Positions 23,589 through 34,912 are shown, counted from the stretch's first letter. The stretch: 64,000 nt of DNA from Golubevia sp. BC0850 (GCA_012976225.1 JAAVVG010000008.1:124001-188000), one strand, 5' to 3'. Notes: a model not told the origin generated them from the sequence alone. Numbers and translations: made by a program.

Positions 23589-24130
23589 CGACAGGTTTCT
23601 GTAACATGAATGACGAACAACATTTTTAGTATGATTCCGAAAGCTTAACAGCATGTTCTTCGTTCGATGACGAGTCAAGCTTTATCGAGAGCATCTAGGA
23701 GACAAGGAGATCCTGTTCAACCCAACCTTCCTTCCCCTTTCTTACAATGAGACTGTCACTGAGGTCAATCAAAACGCTACTTGTACAATTCCACACCTTC
23801 GCACTTCATCGTCTCAAAGATTCATTCTTTTCCGAGAATCATGAACAAAGATAAGGATGCTCGGAAGTTTGAGGTCGTAGGCACATCCATCGCATTCTAT
23901 CAGAAATCGTAGGGAGCATTGGAAGGGTTCAGAGTAGAGCAAGAAAATCTTATAATGCTGAATCTTGACAGAGGCGCTTTCTGACAAGAGGCGACTTGTT
24001 GTAAAGCGACTGAAGGACGTAGAAAGAAGTGGGAGAGAAAGTGAGAAGGTGAGCTTATCTTGTAGAAGTAGGAGTCGCTCACTCCTCAAACACTGATCAA
24101 TAGAGCTGAAAATATTCCTTAGACTCACAT
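23589..24130. other. Convergent 3' intergenic region
   Basis: About 540 bp between the DPW-motif gene (+) and the end of F-box copy 2 (-). No supported feature. Confidence 0.4.
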
Positions 24131-26176
24131 CTAATCGGATGAGATCCACTCTTTGACCTTGAGCATTTTGACGCTCTTCTTGTTCAGGAGCCAAGATCTG
24201 ACAACAGCGTTTGCCTTGACTGAGAGCTTGACTCGCAGGGTCCCGATTTGAGAGCATGATTGGGAATCTCCGAAATCTGGCTTGTCATCTGAAGCTGCTG
24301 CGTTTGAAAATTGGAGAAGACCGGATGCAGCAGAGACGACTTGTCTGAACGAGAGTCCCTTGGCGCACGCTTTTCTGGAAGCGACCATGGAAGCTAGAAT
24401 GAGACCATCGATCGTAGAAAGTGGGCTTGATCCGATTGAAGACAGCTCTAGAGTGTTGAGTTTCGGAAGCAGCATCTTGTCTCTCCATCCTGCTTGGATG
24501 TTGGGACTCGAGAGTGGAGTCAAAAGCTGGATGAGGCGCTTGCAGAAGCTTGATGGCGTACTATGCGGAAGTCTTAAAGCAATGCCTTCTAGCTTCTTCT
24601 AATCCTAAATTGAATGGACGAGAGTAGAGGCTACTGCTTTCGAGTTGGCTGGATCGACCATCTGAAGGCCTATTAGAACCAGCGTTCACTTTCAGCGAAG
24701 AAAGGTCTTTAGAATTGACAGACATCAGCTGAAGTGTTTCCATCCTCGGTGCATTAAATTTTGGGAAGAAAAGACCTTCATATTCAGTTGCCTTCGGTTT
24801 CGGAGGGGATGTCAGGAAGAGATGCGCCAGGTTTGGAAGGTTCATCTCGGGGATGTCGTCCACTATCCCATCGTCATTATCGAATGTTCAACGTAGAAGT
24901 GCTCCCACAAGGCTTGGAGTTGAAGATAGAAGCCTGAGGGACCAACCGGGACTCAACTGACTGCTGCTGATTGTGACTTCTTTGGCATCTTGAAGACGTT
25001 CCAGTAAGGCATCGTTGCAGATGAGGGTTGTCTCTCCTGAATTCCAGTCCAGATAGATGAGCGACGCTCTCCAGGTGGTCGGAAACTCGACCACATCTCC
25101 AGTAGCAGTACTAATATTCCAAATTCTCCTTCCAGACCCCACTTGGAGGAAATAAGGACAGATAAAGAATGACATTCTCCTGCCACTTTGGCCAGAGTCT
25201 TGTCTAGATCGCCTTGATGAGCCACTGAGATCGTCTTGAGAGTCTTCGAAGATCGTTGTATTGCCAAGTCTCTCTTGAAGGGTTGGATCGAGCTTGTCTT
25301 TGACTCTGAGAAAGACATGCTTCGTCGAATCCTTGTTCCTACGACTGAAGAGCTCCAGTCCTTCGCAGAGCTGCTCCCCCGTTCCTTCCATTTCGAAGCT
25401 TCGAAAGAGTTCCGATGATCCTAGAATAGAGTCCTTCCAACCTTGACATACACTTGTCGACCTCAGAAGCGAAGGAGCACGATGCTCTTTCGCTTCTGAG
25501 GTCGACAAGTGTGAGACACTCTTTCAAACGGACTTTTGGACTCTCTTCCTCTGGATATACTGATTTCTTCCCTTAGGCTTTCAAAGGTCGTTTCGAGGGG
25601 TGGCATGTTCTCGATCTCGTCGCCGTCCCAGTAGCTCTCCTCCGCGAGATTCAAATGGTGCATAGCCATTGCGAGGTAGGCGCAGATGGCTCTCATGTGA
25701 ATCTAAAAGTTGGAGATATTGTGGTCATGGTCAGTCAATAGGGTAATTGGCATTTATAGAGCCTTGAGACGAATGAAATCTGAATTCACCTTGAAATCCT
25801 TCTTCTTCTTCTCTAACGCCTTCTCCACCTCTTTGTTTGACTCGTAGACAACCCCTGTACGTTCGGAAGTGACACTTCTGACTAATGGGAACTCTTCCAT
25901 GTCATCAGCCCTCGAGTCGATCATCTGAGTTCAACAGGAAGAGACCAGAGAAGAGAGTGGGAAAGTAAGAAGTATAAGAACGAAGCACCCGAAAGGGCAA
26001 TGAGAGACTCGATTAATAACCTCTGTGCATATCTCATTGGCAGTTTTGTAATCTATTCTATCCAAAGCATCTTAAGCAGCTTGAAGTTTGAGGGCGTGAA
26101 GCTGTTCGGATGTGATGCTGCGTTTGGCAGCTGTTCCTTGTTCTGCTTGAGAGTGTTTGTTGGCTCTCTTGTTCAT
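24131..26176 (-). pseudogene. F-box/TPR protein, copy 2, broken
   Basis: A second dead paralogue of the intact copy at 39620-41670. Exon 1 starts at 26176 (MNKRANKHSQAEQ) and is very like the other copies, but meets a TAA at 26072-26074. Its splice donor (GTTATT) has also changed from GTCAGT. Exon 2 (near 25929-25795, starting MIDSRADD) is strongly diverged. In exon 3 the first half of the F-box is replaced by one arm of a long palindrome (25450-25512). Homology then resumes (GWKDSILGSSELFRSFEMEG). Further frame changes occur near 25200, 24880 and 24600 before the end at 24131 (KANAVVRSWLLNKKSVKML). It is older and more decayed than copy 1. No function is likely beyond a possible transcript. 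Confidence 0.85.
25450..25512. repeat. Near-perfect 30-nt palindrome inside F-box copy 2
   Basis: The arms 25450-25479 and 25483-25512 are inverted copies with a single mismatch, separated by three bases. The arm nearer the F-box end matches the expected coding sequence (reading LLRSTSV on the minus strand). The other arm replaces sequence that encodes the first F-box helix in the sister genes. This looks like a local fold-back (template-switch) copying event. The RNA or single strand would form a very stable hairpin. Confidence 0.9.
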
Positions 26177-27165
26177 CTCGATCTAAGGAGGATGAATGAT
26201 TGAATGTGATTCAAACGATGAAAGAGGAAGAGAAGAAGAGAAGATGAAAAAAGTGAGACGTTATGCGTTGGAGTCAGAAAACGCGAAAGTGTTGCTTGGA
26301 ATCGATTTTGGGTTTCCTCTTTGAGAGAGAGAGAGCATTCATTCAATCCACTCATTCCCATTCAAGACCTCAACAATCAACAAGAAGAAAAGGAAATAGA
26401 ACCAGTACACATCAAATTGAAGAATACACGGATGTTCTAAGTACAACGTCTTCTCGATTCAGTGAGTCCCTTACATACCTCATTGCCTTCAGTTTCAGTT
26501 TCTAGACAAGCCTTTTGGTTTCAGGCCCCCTTCAACCTCCTCTTCCATTCCTCCCCTTTTTTTTGAATTGACTGATCCTTTTCTCACGCCCTTTCTTTAT
26601 CAATCCTCCGATCTCTGTTCCTCTTTCTTTTGAATCTCTTCTTCTTTCACCACTGCCCTCGCCAATCCAAATCCCTTTCCTTCAGACTGTTCCTTCCTCT
26701 TCCTTTTCTCTCTTCTTCTTGAACCTCCTCCAACTCATAAAATCAATCTTTGAACTTCAATCATTTCACTTATATCGTCAGAAGAGCGCGCCCTCAATCT
26801 CAAAGAGCTCTTCAATCCTCCCTTCTCTGCTCCGAGTCGCGTATCCATCCTTCCTACTTTCTTTCTCTTTCCATCAGGGTGAGTATCACTTCTTTTACTA
26901 CAGGAATGAGAATCGGATCAACAGGATTCAGGGGAAATGATTCAATAGGGGATTGGAAATGCAGGAGAGCCTCAGTCCACGCGACCTTGAAGAGACAAGG
27001 GTGGGGAGCAAGGGAGGGTGGAGAGCAGGATCAGTCTGCAGCATTGGGTAGTGGCTTCTGGATGTGGTCGAAAGTGATCTCTTCGAGTAGAGTCTGATCA
27101 ACCAACAAATCTCAATCTCTAATCCCTCACCCTCCGACAGACTTGGTTCCGCAACAGGATAGTAG
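26177..27165. other. Divergent region with 5' leader of the forkhead gene
   Basis: About 990 bp between the start of F-box copy 2 (-) and the forkhead start codon at 27166. CT-rich stretches lie at 26520-26700. A GTGAGT at 26879 and a CCGACAG acceptor ending at 27140 would remove a 262-bp intron just upstream of the ATG. I regard this as a probable 5'-leader intron. Short open frames here are not supported. Confidence 0.4.
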
Positions 27166-30100
27166 ATGGGACAGGACAGCCACGACCAGATTGGGAATCT
27201 ACCCACCACCACTCCAACCTCTCGAACAGCAACAACTCCTTTGACCCCAAACCTCAATAGCAGTCAGCTAAGCTCTCCAAGCTCTTCTCCATCTTCACCG
27301 CCCATTCCAAGGAAGAAGGTCAAGGACGATGACGCGCCTTACATTCCACCCAAGCAAGTCTCAAGAGCAACCACTTCCTCTCGCGTCACTCAATCTATTG
27401 GAGATGGTCAGACTGGAATTGAAGGATTGATGGAAATTGCTCATGTGGATGAGAACCAGAATGGAAAGGGTAGAGTCTCATCAGCTGTAAGAGGTGGGAA
27501 AGCTGGAGGTGGTTCAAAGGGTCGCGCTCCAAGTAGCAATGCTGGTGGAAAGAAGAACAGCAATCAACGGACTAGTTCTTTCTCTTCATCAATTGGGGAA
27601 GGTTCTCCTCAACCTCTTTCAGTCTCTGGAACTCCTGTCCTCTCTTCCTCTCCATCTTTCGCATCTAATTCAACTTCAACTTCAATCCCTTCCAGATCAG
27701 CAGCCAATGAAGAAGATTGGTTCGCCAAAGCTCAAGCTATGGGTCTCAAACTAACTAGAGAAGAATTCGAGAGAAGCAAAGCCGGTCTCAGTGCTTTCTT
27801 GAAAGCGGAGAGAGCACCAAGTTCTTTGGCTCTAGGGAAGAGACCTTCTCCTTCAAGCGCTTCATCTACTTCTGCTGTCACCAATGGTGGAGCTATCGCC
27901 GGAACTGGCCAACCTCAGAAAAAGGATCTCGATTTTAATCCTCAACCAGACAGAGCGGCGGGTAAGACCGAGAAGATGGGTAGAAGCTCTCAAGCGATGG
28001 ACAGCGCTGAAGCCTCTCAAAGCAAGAACGGAACTGTCAGAAATTCGACATCTTCTACTTCCATCCAGGATCTCTCGGTCGCTAGTTCAGCTTCTGTGTC
28101 TACTCCGTCCTCAACACCAATTGTGCCATCCAATGGATTCGTCTCCTTCGCTTCAAGCTCTACCACACCTTCAAGCTCCTCTCAAGAGCCTGTGGGACCG
28201 GTCTTATCCTTCTTCACAGCCACGGTTTCCAAATATGGAACAGGACCAGAAGCTAAGGAGGAGAACGAAGTCGAGGTAGACATTGGAGCTGAGAAAGGGA
28301 AAGTGGGGGAAGAGATTGAGAAGAGCAACGGCATCTCCAAGCTGGATGAAGCTGGTGTAGCAGAAGAGAAAAGGAGAGCCCAGGAAAAGTTGAGGAGGAA
28401 GAAGGTAAAGGAAGAAGCTGCTACCTCTACTTCTGCCGATGCTTCTGGAATGTCTCCTTCCAACAGAGATCCTAATGGAAACCATAGCACCTCAAGCATC
28501 ACTTTCACTCCTTCAAATAGCTTCAACAGACACGGCTCTTCAAGTGGAAGTGGATTCAGATTCAGCTCTGGTTCTGGTTCTGGATCAGGAATGGAATGGA
28601 GCGCAAGTGGAAGTTCTGGATTTACAAGTGGAAGTAGAGGTCGAATCGAATTCGGACCAATCTTGGATGCAAATGAAATTGGACAAGAAGATTTGGCAGA
28701 TTTACCTTCTAATCTCTTCTCTCAGATCGCAAATCGATATCTCAATAGAGCTTTAAGATCAAGAAATGAATCTGCACAATCTTCAGAGAATGGAGAATCT
28801 CCAAATCCGAATTTAACAACTCAATCTAGAATTCTGACTTCCTTCAAGATCCACGGAGATGAATCTGAGGAAATGGATGAACTTAGTCTTAGAGCTAATG
28901 TCTCAGAGAACGGAGTCCTAACTCTTTCAGATCCTTCTACCGTTCCGGAAAGAGCGGCTCTTGCCAAAGCGTTGGCGCTGGAATCCCAAGAAAGTCATCT
29001 CAACGACGCAGTGGAAAGTCTGTCTCTATTGGATAGAGTCATGGAGACTTTGACAAGTCCTTTGAGGAAAAAGAAGGAATCTAAAGTGAAGGAGTTGGTG
29101 GATTTGGACGGTGATGAGGATCATCAAGAGCAGAATTCAGAGGGAGAGATCGAAGCAGATTTGGGTCCATCTCAAATGGAGGTTTCAAAGAATGAGACTG
29201 GAACCAATCCGAAGAGCGTCAGATGGGCGGCTGAAGTTCCAGAAGAAGAAGGACCAACCTCAAAAGACGAGTCTTCTCAACCTCCTTCCGACAAAGCAGC
29301 TTCTTCTAGTCTGGTCGCTTCTTCCAGACCATCTTCAACTTCCTCAACTTCAACTTCAGCCTCAACCTCAGTTTCAACTTCCGCAAGACGTCATCTCACT
29401 CACGCCCGAATGTCAACCAGAGATCACTACGATTTAGTTCTTCACGATATCTCACCTTCTCGTGGCCTCTTGGATCAAGACCCAGCCTCTCAGTCTTCAC
29501 TCTCACATCTAAGTAGACCTTCTGCTTCTCCGATCTGGGCAACCTCTGCCAACGTATCTGGATTCAGACATCGTCTAGGACGCGGTCTCGTGGAGGCAGG
29601 GATGGTCGACGAGTCTGCCTCCCACCATCTATCTCCCCTATCGGCTAGAGCTCGCAGATCTTCACCATCTGCAGACCAGCTTTCTATGGAAGGAGTGGAA
29701 AGAGCTGGAGCTGCTCTTCGTCAAATCTCTGGAGCAGGAGAGATGGATCAGCCGAGCAGTAGAACTACTTTCTCCCCTGCCCGTGGACTTCTGTTCTCTG
29801 GTGCAAGTCCATCTAGATCCAACGGAGAGGCAGACGATGAAGCTGAAGAGGAAACTGACGCCCAGAAAGAAGGTTTGACGAGAAATGGACCAGGACCTTC
29901 TCTGACTCGTTCACCTGCCAGAAGAGGATTCGGACCTTTCGATCCATCTCCTATCAAGCTGGGAAGACCTCTCTCGTTTAACTCTTCTCCTAGAAGCGGT
30001 CTTTTGAACAGAATGAACTCAACTGGATCTCTGGGAATTGGACTTGGACTCGGACGTCTACGACAGGATTCAAGAGACTCGACCATGAGTGACGTCAACG

Positions 30101-32649
30101 AGAGTCCTTCTCAGCCACTTGGTCATCACGGCAGGATGAGATCGACTTCCAACGATGGTCGTCCTTTGGGCAACACTCAAAGCAAGTTCCCAGCTCCAGG
30201 TTGGGGGAAAGCTGCCTCTTCCGAACTCACAGCGGACACCATCAGTCCAGCAGAGCTCTTTGGCTATCGAAATGCAGTGGCTGAGGGCTCTAATCCTACT
30301 TCTTCAGGATCAGACAAGCAGGATGGAGACGGAGCAGCAGCTGCTGAGTCAAGGTCTGGATGTCGAAGCAGACTCAAGAGCAAAGATTCTACTTCTGAGC
30401 AAGACGCAGAAGGAGAGTCTGATGAAGAGGAATCTCAGCCTCCAGCTAATTCTCGAAGTGTCAAGGGCAGGAGATCTGGAGCCAGAGGACAAGAAGCTTC
30501 TACCTCAACAGCAGTCGAGAAGAGAGGAACGATACCCGAAGTGTCAGAGACCAGAGGTTCCAAATCCAAGTCCAAGGAGAGGAAGAATCCGCCTGGCATT
30601 TCTCACGTCACGGCTGAAGAAACGGTTCTTCCAGACGGTAGCCGCAGGGTTCAGCTCGTCTCTGAAGAGCTCAAGACTGCCATTCGAAACGGCAAGCTCG
30701 ACCCGCCCCCACCTCGTTACTACACTCTCCCTCCTCACGCAGGTGTCTCAGACTCGAAGCCTGTCGATGCTTCTTACGCTGCTATCATCGGAGCTGCGAT
30801 TATGAGCGCAACCGATCGTGTCCTCTCTCTGGCAGAGATCTACTCTTGGATCACTGCTACCTATCCTTTCTACAAACCTGGAGATACGGTTTGGATGAAC
30901 GGAGTGAGGTACAATCTAAGTTCCCACAACTGCTTTGCCAAGAAGAACAGAGATCGCTTCAATCCTGGAAAGGGGGGTTTGTGGACCATTCCAGCTGAGC
31001 ATCTTCAAAAGTTCATCACAGGTCCTTACAGTGGAAGAGGTGGGAACGTCGCTTCCAAGTCTGAAGCTGCTGAAGGTGCAGGTGAATCAAGAAGGAAAAG
31101 AGGCAAACAATCTCAGGCTCAAGAGAAAGTTCAAGCGGAAGCGGAGGCTGCTCAAACTTTGGCTCAGAAGAGTTCTGTCTTCAATTCTGGAACTTTCTCT
31201 CGTCCAAGATATCAATCTCCTTCCACTTCCACAGCCCCAACTCCTACTTCTCAACGTTCAGTCGATGAGGGCGCTTTAGCTGATATCTCTTCAACTTCAA
31301 TGCTTCCTCCAAACTCTCAAAACTCTTCAGCTTCGAGCTCTAATCGTAGAAGAGCTCATTCAACCGAAGTCGAAGAGAGTATCTCTCAAAACAACTCTCC
31401 AACCAACTCTCGCAGAAAAGTTGCCAAGAGAATCAAGCTGGTCTCTAGAAACAACACTGCTGAGCCAGAAGAAGTTCAAGGAAGTGGAGGAGAAGAAGCA
31501 AAGGAAGGCAAAAGTCTTCGTAGACCGCCTTTGAGGAGCATCTCCAAGAATAGAGCAGCAGCTATGTCTGGATCTGATGAGGAGGTGGAGTTGGATGATG
31601 ATGCCATCACCCCCAGTAGACCAGGTTTGAAGGGGTACGCAAGTAGTGGTCATGGAAGTAGAGGTAGTAGAAGAGTTCCGATGTTGACAACCGCTGGAAG
31701 CAGCCCTCCAAGTTCCCCTCCAGATTCAATGATGCCCCCACCTTCTGGAAGTCTCTATTCGAACAGTAAGGGAGCTAGGAACTTGACTAGCGGAAGTAGT
31801 GGTGGAAACGCAAGTCGAAAGAGACAACACGGAATGGACGAGGATTCGAACTACACCAAGCAATTCAACAATCCAAGAAATGCAAGTTCCGGTTGGGCTG
31901 CTAGCCCTTATGGATCCCCTCTAGTCAATCGTCGTGGGGCTAGCGTCAAACAAAATTGTCTTCCTGCTGCTGTCAGAAGCTCGAGCGTCAGTGCTTCTCC
32001 TCAACGTCTAGGAGCTGGAGCTGGTCAAATCTCGCCATTCCGTATTCCGAATCGCTCTCCAATTTCATCCGTTCGTGGGTCTACAAGCACTGCCATGGAA
32101 AGAGGAGGTAGTAATGGGTCGAAAGACAGTCTCAGCAAATTCCAACCTGCACGTTTGGCCAACGCCATGGGATTGAACGTCTCTCCTCTTCCAGCTTCTC
32201 CTGGTTTGAGAGGTTCTACTCTGACTAGTTCTATTATGAGCCCAGTTGGATCTAGTGGATCTAGACTTCAATCAGCCATGTCCGGTCATCCTCCACCCCA
32301 AGATACAACTCCTGGAAGATTGGCAGGTAGCTGGAGTCAACATCAGATCTCTTTGGGAATGGGATTGGATTCCACGCCAGGTAGAATTCATTGGGGAATG
32401 GGAATTGGAGCAGGTGGTACTCCTTCTCCAATGAGAAGATTTGCTAGAAGTCCAATGGGTGGAATTGGAATGGGAATGGGAATCAGCGGCTCTCTTGGAG
32501 GTCAATTCTTTGAAGAATATGATACTCAAGGCAATCTGGATTACGAGATGAATTTTGCTGATATGGCTGGTTTCAATTCTATCGATGCAAGTCCTTCAAG
32601 AGCGATTTATGGTAATTGGAATAACGGGAATGGAAATGGTGCGAGTTAG
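27166..32649 (+). CDS. Very large forkhead-domain transcription factor
   Basis: A single uninterrupted frame of 1827 codons. The forkhead winged-helix domain lies at about residues 1203-1285: SYAAIIGAAIMSATDRVLSL, LAEIYSWITATYPFYK, the recognition helix WMNGVRYNLSSHNCF and the wing KGGLWTIPAEHLQKF. The helix departs from the family pattern WQNSIRHNLS, with Gly for Ser, Val for Ile and, notably, Tyr for the DNA-contacting His. The rest is Ser-rich and disordered with acidic patches. Many SP/TP sites (for example LFSGASPSRS, GPFDPSPIK, DTTPGR) suggest cyclin-dependent kinase control, as in fungal Fkh and Hcm1 factors. I see no FHA domain, so it is not a plain Fkh1/2 or Fhl1 orthologue. It probably acts as a nuclear DNA-binding regulator; its targets are unknown. 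Confidence 0.88.
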   Translation: MGQDSHDQIGNLPTTTPTSRTATTPLTPNLNSSQLSSPSSSPSSPPIPRKKVKDDDAPYIPPKQVSRATTSSRVTQSIGDGQTGIEGLMEIAHVDENQNGKGRVSSAVRGGKAGGGSKGRAPSSNAGGKKNSNQRTSSFSSSIGEGSPQPLSVSGTPVLSSSPSFASNSTSTSIPSRSAANEEDWFAKAQAMGLKLTREEFERSKAGLSAFLKAERAPSSLALGKRPSPSSASSTSAVTNGGAIAGTGQPQKKDLDFNPQPDRAAGKTEKMGRSSQAMDSAEASQSKNGTVRNSTSSTSIQDLSVASSASVSTPSSTPIVPSNGFVSFASSSTTPSSSSQEPVGPVLSFFTATVSKYGTGPEAKEENEVEVDIGAEKGKVGEEIEKSNGISKLDEAGVAEEKRRAQEKLRRKKVKEEAATSTSADASGMSPSNRDPNGNHSTSSITFTPSNSFNRHGSSSGSGFRFSSGSGSGSGMEWSASGSSGFTSGSRGRIEFGPILDANEIGQEDLADLPSNLFSQIANRYLNRALRSRNESAQSSENGESPNPNLTTQSRILTSFKIHGDESEEMDELSLRANVSENGVLTLSDPSTVPERAALAKALALESQESHLNDAVESLSLLDRVMETLTSPLRKKKESKVKELVDLDGDEDHQEQNSEGEIEADLGPSQMEVSKNETGTNPKSVRWAAEVPEEEGPTSKDESSQPPSDKAASSSLVASSRPSSTSSTSTSASTSVSTSARRHLTHARMSTRDHYDLVLHDISPSRGLLDQDPASQSSLSHLSRPSASPIWATSANVSGFRHRLGRGLVEAGMVDESASHHLSPLSARARRSSPSADQLSMEGVERAGAALRQISGAGEMDQPSSRTTFSPARGLLFSGASPSRSNGEADDEAEEETDAQKEGLTRNGPGPSLTRSPARRGFGPFDPSPIKLGRPLSFNSSPRSGLLNRMNSTGSLGIGLGLGRLRQDSRDSTMSDVNESPSQPLGHHGRMRSTSNDGRPLGNTQSKFPAPGWGKAASSELTADTISPAELFGYRNAVAEGSNPTSSGSDKQDGDGAAAAESRSGCRSRLKSKDSTSEQDAEGESDEEESQPPANSRSVKGRRSGARGQEASTSTAVEKRGTIPEVSETRGSKSKSKERKNPPGISHVTAEETVLPDGSRRVQLVSEELKTAIRNGKLDPPPPRYYTLPPHAGVSDSKPVDASYAAIIGAAIMSATDRVLSLAEIYSWITATYPFYKPGDTVWMNGVRYNLSSHNCFAKKNRDRFNPGKGGLWTIPAEHLQKFITGPYSGRGGNVASKSEAAEGAGESRRKRGKQSQAQEKVQAEAEAAQTLAQKSSVFNSGTFSRPRYQSPSTSTAPTPTSQRSVDEGALADISSTSMLPPNSQNSSASSSNRRRAHSTEVEESISQNNSPTNSRRKVAKRIKLVSRNNTAEPEEVQGSGGEEAKEGKSLRRPPLRSISKNRAAAMSGSDEEVELDDDAITPSRPGLKGYASSGHGSRGSRRVPMLTTAGSSPPSSPPDSMMPPPSGSLYSNSKGARNLTSGSSGGNASRKRQHGMDEDSNYTKQFNNPRNASSGWAASPYGSPLVNRRGASVKQNCLPAAVRSSSVSASPQRLGAGAGQISPFRIPNRSPISSVRGSTSTAMERGGSNGSKDSLSKFQPARLANAMGLNVSPLPASPGLRGSTLTSSIMSPVGSSGSRLQSAMSGHPPPQDTTPGRLAGSWSQHQISLGMGLDSTPGRIHWGMGIGAGGTPSPMRRFARSPMGGIGMGMGISGSLGGQFFEEYDTQGNLDYEMNFADMAGFNSIDASPSRAIYGNWNNGNGNGAS

Positions 32650-33119
32650 AAGTTGGGGGGGGGGGGTCTTTTTTCTTTGCTTTGTTCCTTTCTTTCTTTT
32701 TTGTCGATATTATGAGCTCCCTTCTTCTTGTTTTGGTTTTGTCATTATCTTTTTATTTGTATCCGTTTCCCTATAGTTCATCTCCGTCTTGCCAAAATAA
32801 GCTCTCTCTCTTTCTCTCTATGTCTCTTTTCTCTCTTGTTTCTGGTCCCTCTTTTTCCCCCTATTTTTCTGTTATACTATAGCATCTCAATCAATTCGAA
32901 GATTTGTACTTTCTCTTTCTCTTCTCTAGATTCCTCCTGTGGCAAATGATTATCCGCGGCATCAAACTCACGCAACCCATGATCTTTGTTCGCGGCAGAG
33001 AAAATTGAGGTAGAGGTTCGAGATTGGTTCCTTATCTGGACACCACCACGTAGGTTTGAAAAGTCAAAATTTGTTCATTCCCAATCCCAATCCCAACCAA
33101 CCATCACATCAAAACGAAG
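32650..33119. other. Intergenic region
   Basis: About 470 bp. A run of ten G lies just after the forkhead stop, followed by a T/C-rich 3' region, then the promoter of the aminotransferase gene. No gene or RNA seen. Confidence 0.4.
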
Positions 33120-34912
33120 ATGAACGGACATGCTTCTGCTGATTACGGTGATCATCAATCTTATGGATCAACTCACATGGCAAGAGGTGTAGGTCGATTG
33201 ACTGAGCATTCTTTCTTAGAAGGAAAAGGAAGTTATATCACCACAACCAAGGGAGAAACTTTCTTGGATCTCACTTGTGGAATCGGTGTCACAAACTTGG
33301 GTCACTGTCATCCAAAGATCACAGAGGCTACTCAGAAGCAGTGCGCTCAGTTGGTTCACGCTCAGGTGAGTACTGCAAGATATGCAGACGCAGAGGAAGG
33401 AGAAGGAAGAGCTGAGGATTCGAGTGCTGACTCCACCCTCAGTTGAAAATTTGACTCTGACCTCTATCTCTCGCTCCTCTCCCTTCCGATCGATCTCTTT
33501 TCTTGGACCCAACTTTCGATTGCTACGCCATTGGATAGGTCAACATTGGTTACAATGCAAGATACATTGAGTTACTGAAGAAGCTCATTCCTAAGCTGCC
33601 TCATCCTTCACTCGACACCGTCTTCTTGTGGAACTCTGGTTCTGAGGCTGTAGAGGCCAGTATCAAGTGAGTCAGATTCTGAACAATCCTAATCTAAGAT
33701 TGTCACTTCACTTAGAGCTAAGATTTGAGCTAACTGGCTGAATCTCGTTCTCTCCTCCACAGACTAGCCAGAGCCGTCACAAAGAAGCAGAATGTTATAG
33801 TCATGCAGGGCTCTTACCATGGAAGAACATTCGCAACAATGGGTATGACTCGTTCAAAGACAGTTTACGGAGAAGGTTTCCTACCTCACATGCCTGGAGT
33901 TTTCTCAACTGCCTTCCCTTACTATTCACAATTCGGAGTTCCTTCAACTACACCAGAATCACAGTTGGTAGAACAATGTCTTCACAGACTTCGACTTCTA
34001 TTAAAGCAAGAGACAGCTCCTTCAGACACTGCTGCTATCATTTTAGAGCCAGTTCTAGGAGAAGGTGGATACGTTCCAGCTCCTAAAGCTTTCTTGGAAG
34101 GACTGAGAAAGATCTGTGATGATCATTCCATTCTTTTAATCGCTGATGAAGTTCAGTCTGGAATGGGAAGAACTGGTACTTATTGGTCTATTGAACAGAG
34201 TGGTGTGAGACCGGATATTTTGGTCTTTGCCAAGGGAATTGCAAATGGATTCCCTCTTTCTGGAATCGCTTCTAGGAAGGAGTTGATGGATCTTCAGAAG
34301 CCTGGTAGCATGGTGAGTAGGTGCAGAACGATGGTTTGGTTAGAGCTCTATAACTCATCTCCTCTTTCTTCTCGCCTCTTACAAACTTGTCTCTATCAGG
34401 GAGGAACCTACGCTGGAAATGCTGTCTCATGTGCTGCTGCCTGTGCTGTTATCGACGTGATCGAAGAAGAAAAAATTCTGGAGAACGTTGCAGCCAGGTA
34501 AGTTTCGACAAGCGAGCATTCGAAGAAGTCTCCAACCTTCAATTTACTAATTCTCTCTCCTCTGCCATTTTCCCATTCCCATTCGCCGTCCCCTCTCAGA
34601 TCTAAACAACTCCTAGATTCCCTCGCCAAGATCCAACAAACAAAAGCTGGATCTCTAATCGAAGTGGTTCGTGGACAAGGTCTGATGATTGGAGTTCAAT
34701 TCAAGCAATACGCAGAAGAAGGTGCTCCACAACTAGCTCCAAAAATCGTCGCTGAATGTATCAAGCGTGGAATGCTCTTGCTTTCAACTTCGGTGTTCGA
34801 TTGTCTTCGTTTCATTCCTGCTCTTAACATATCAGAGGAAGACATGTCTAAAGCATGCAAGATTTTCGAAGAGGCTTTGAATGAGGTGGCTAAACAAGTT
34901 GGGAAAGCTTGA
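33120..34912 (+). CDS. Class III PLP aminotransferase, 4-aminobutyrate transaminase-like
   Basis: Five exons (33120-33365, 33539-33666, 33763-34312, 34400-34497, 34600-34912) give 444 residues, normal for the family. These fold-type I enzymes use pyridoxal phosphate to move an amino group from an omega-amino acid to a keto acid. Visible family blocks are FLDLTCGIGVTNLGHCHPKI, LWNSGSEAVEASIKLAR (phosphate-binding region), MQGSYHGRTFATMGMT, ILEPVLGEGGY and LLIADEVQSGMGRTG with the conserved Asp. The PLP-binding Lys lies in LVFAKGIANGFPLSG, and GGTYAGNAVSCAAA and RGQGLMIGVQF follow. There is no obvious mitochondrial targeting sequence, so it may be cytosolic. 4-Aminobutyrate is the most likely substrate; other omega-amino acids or ornithine-type substrates remain possible. 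The thioesterase-like gene is convergent, ending 175 bp away. Confidence 0.9.

Noticed and set aside
25339-25527. Short minus-strand frames through the palindrome in F-box copy 2
   Set aside because: They are fragments of the pseudogene in a shifted frame.
28182-28526. Minus-strand open frames inside the forkhead gene
   Set aside because: They lie within a long, clearly coding plus-strand frame and show no independent features.
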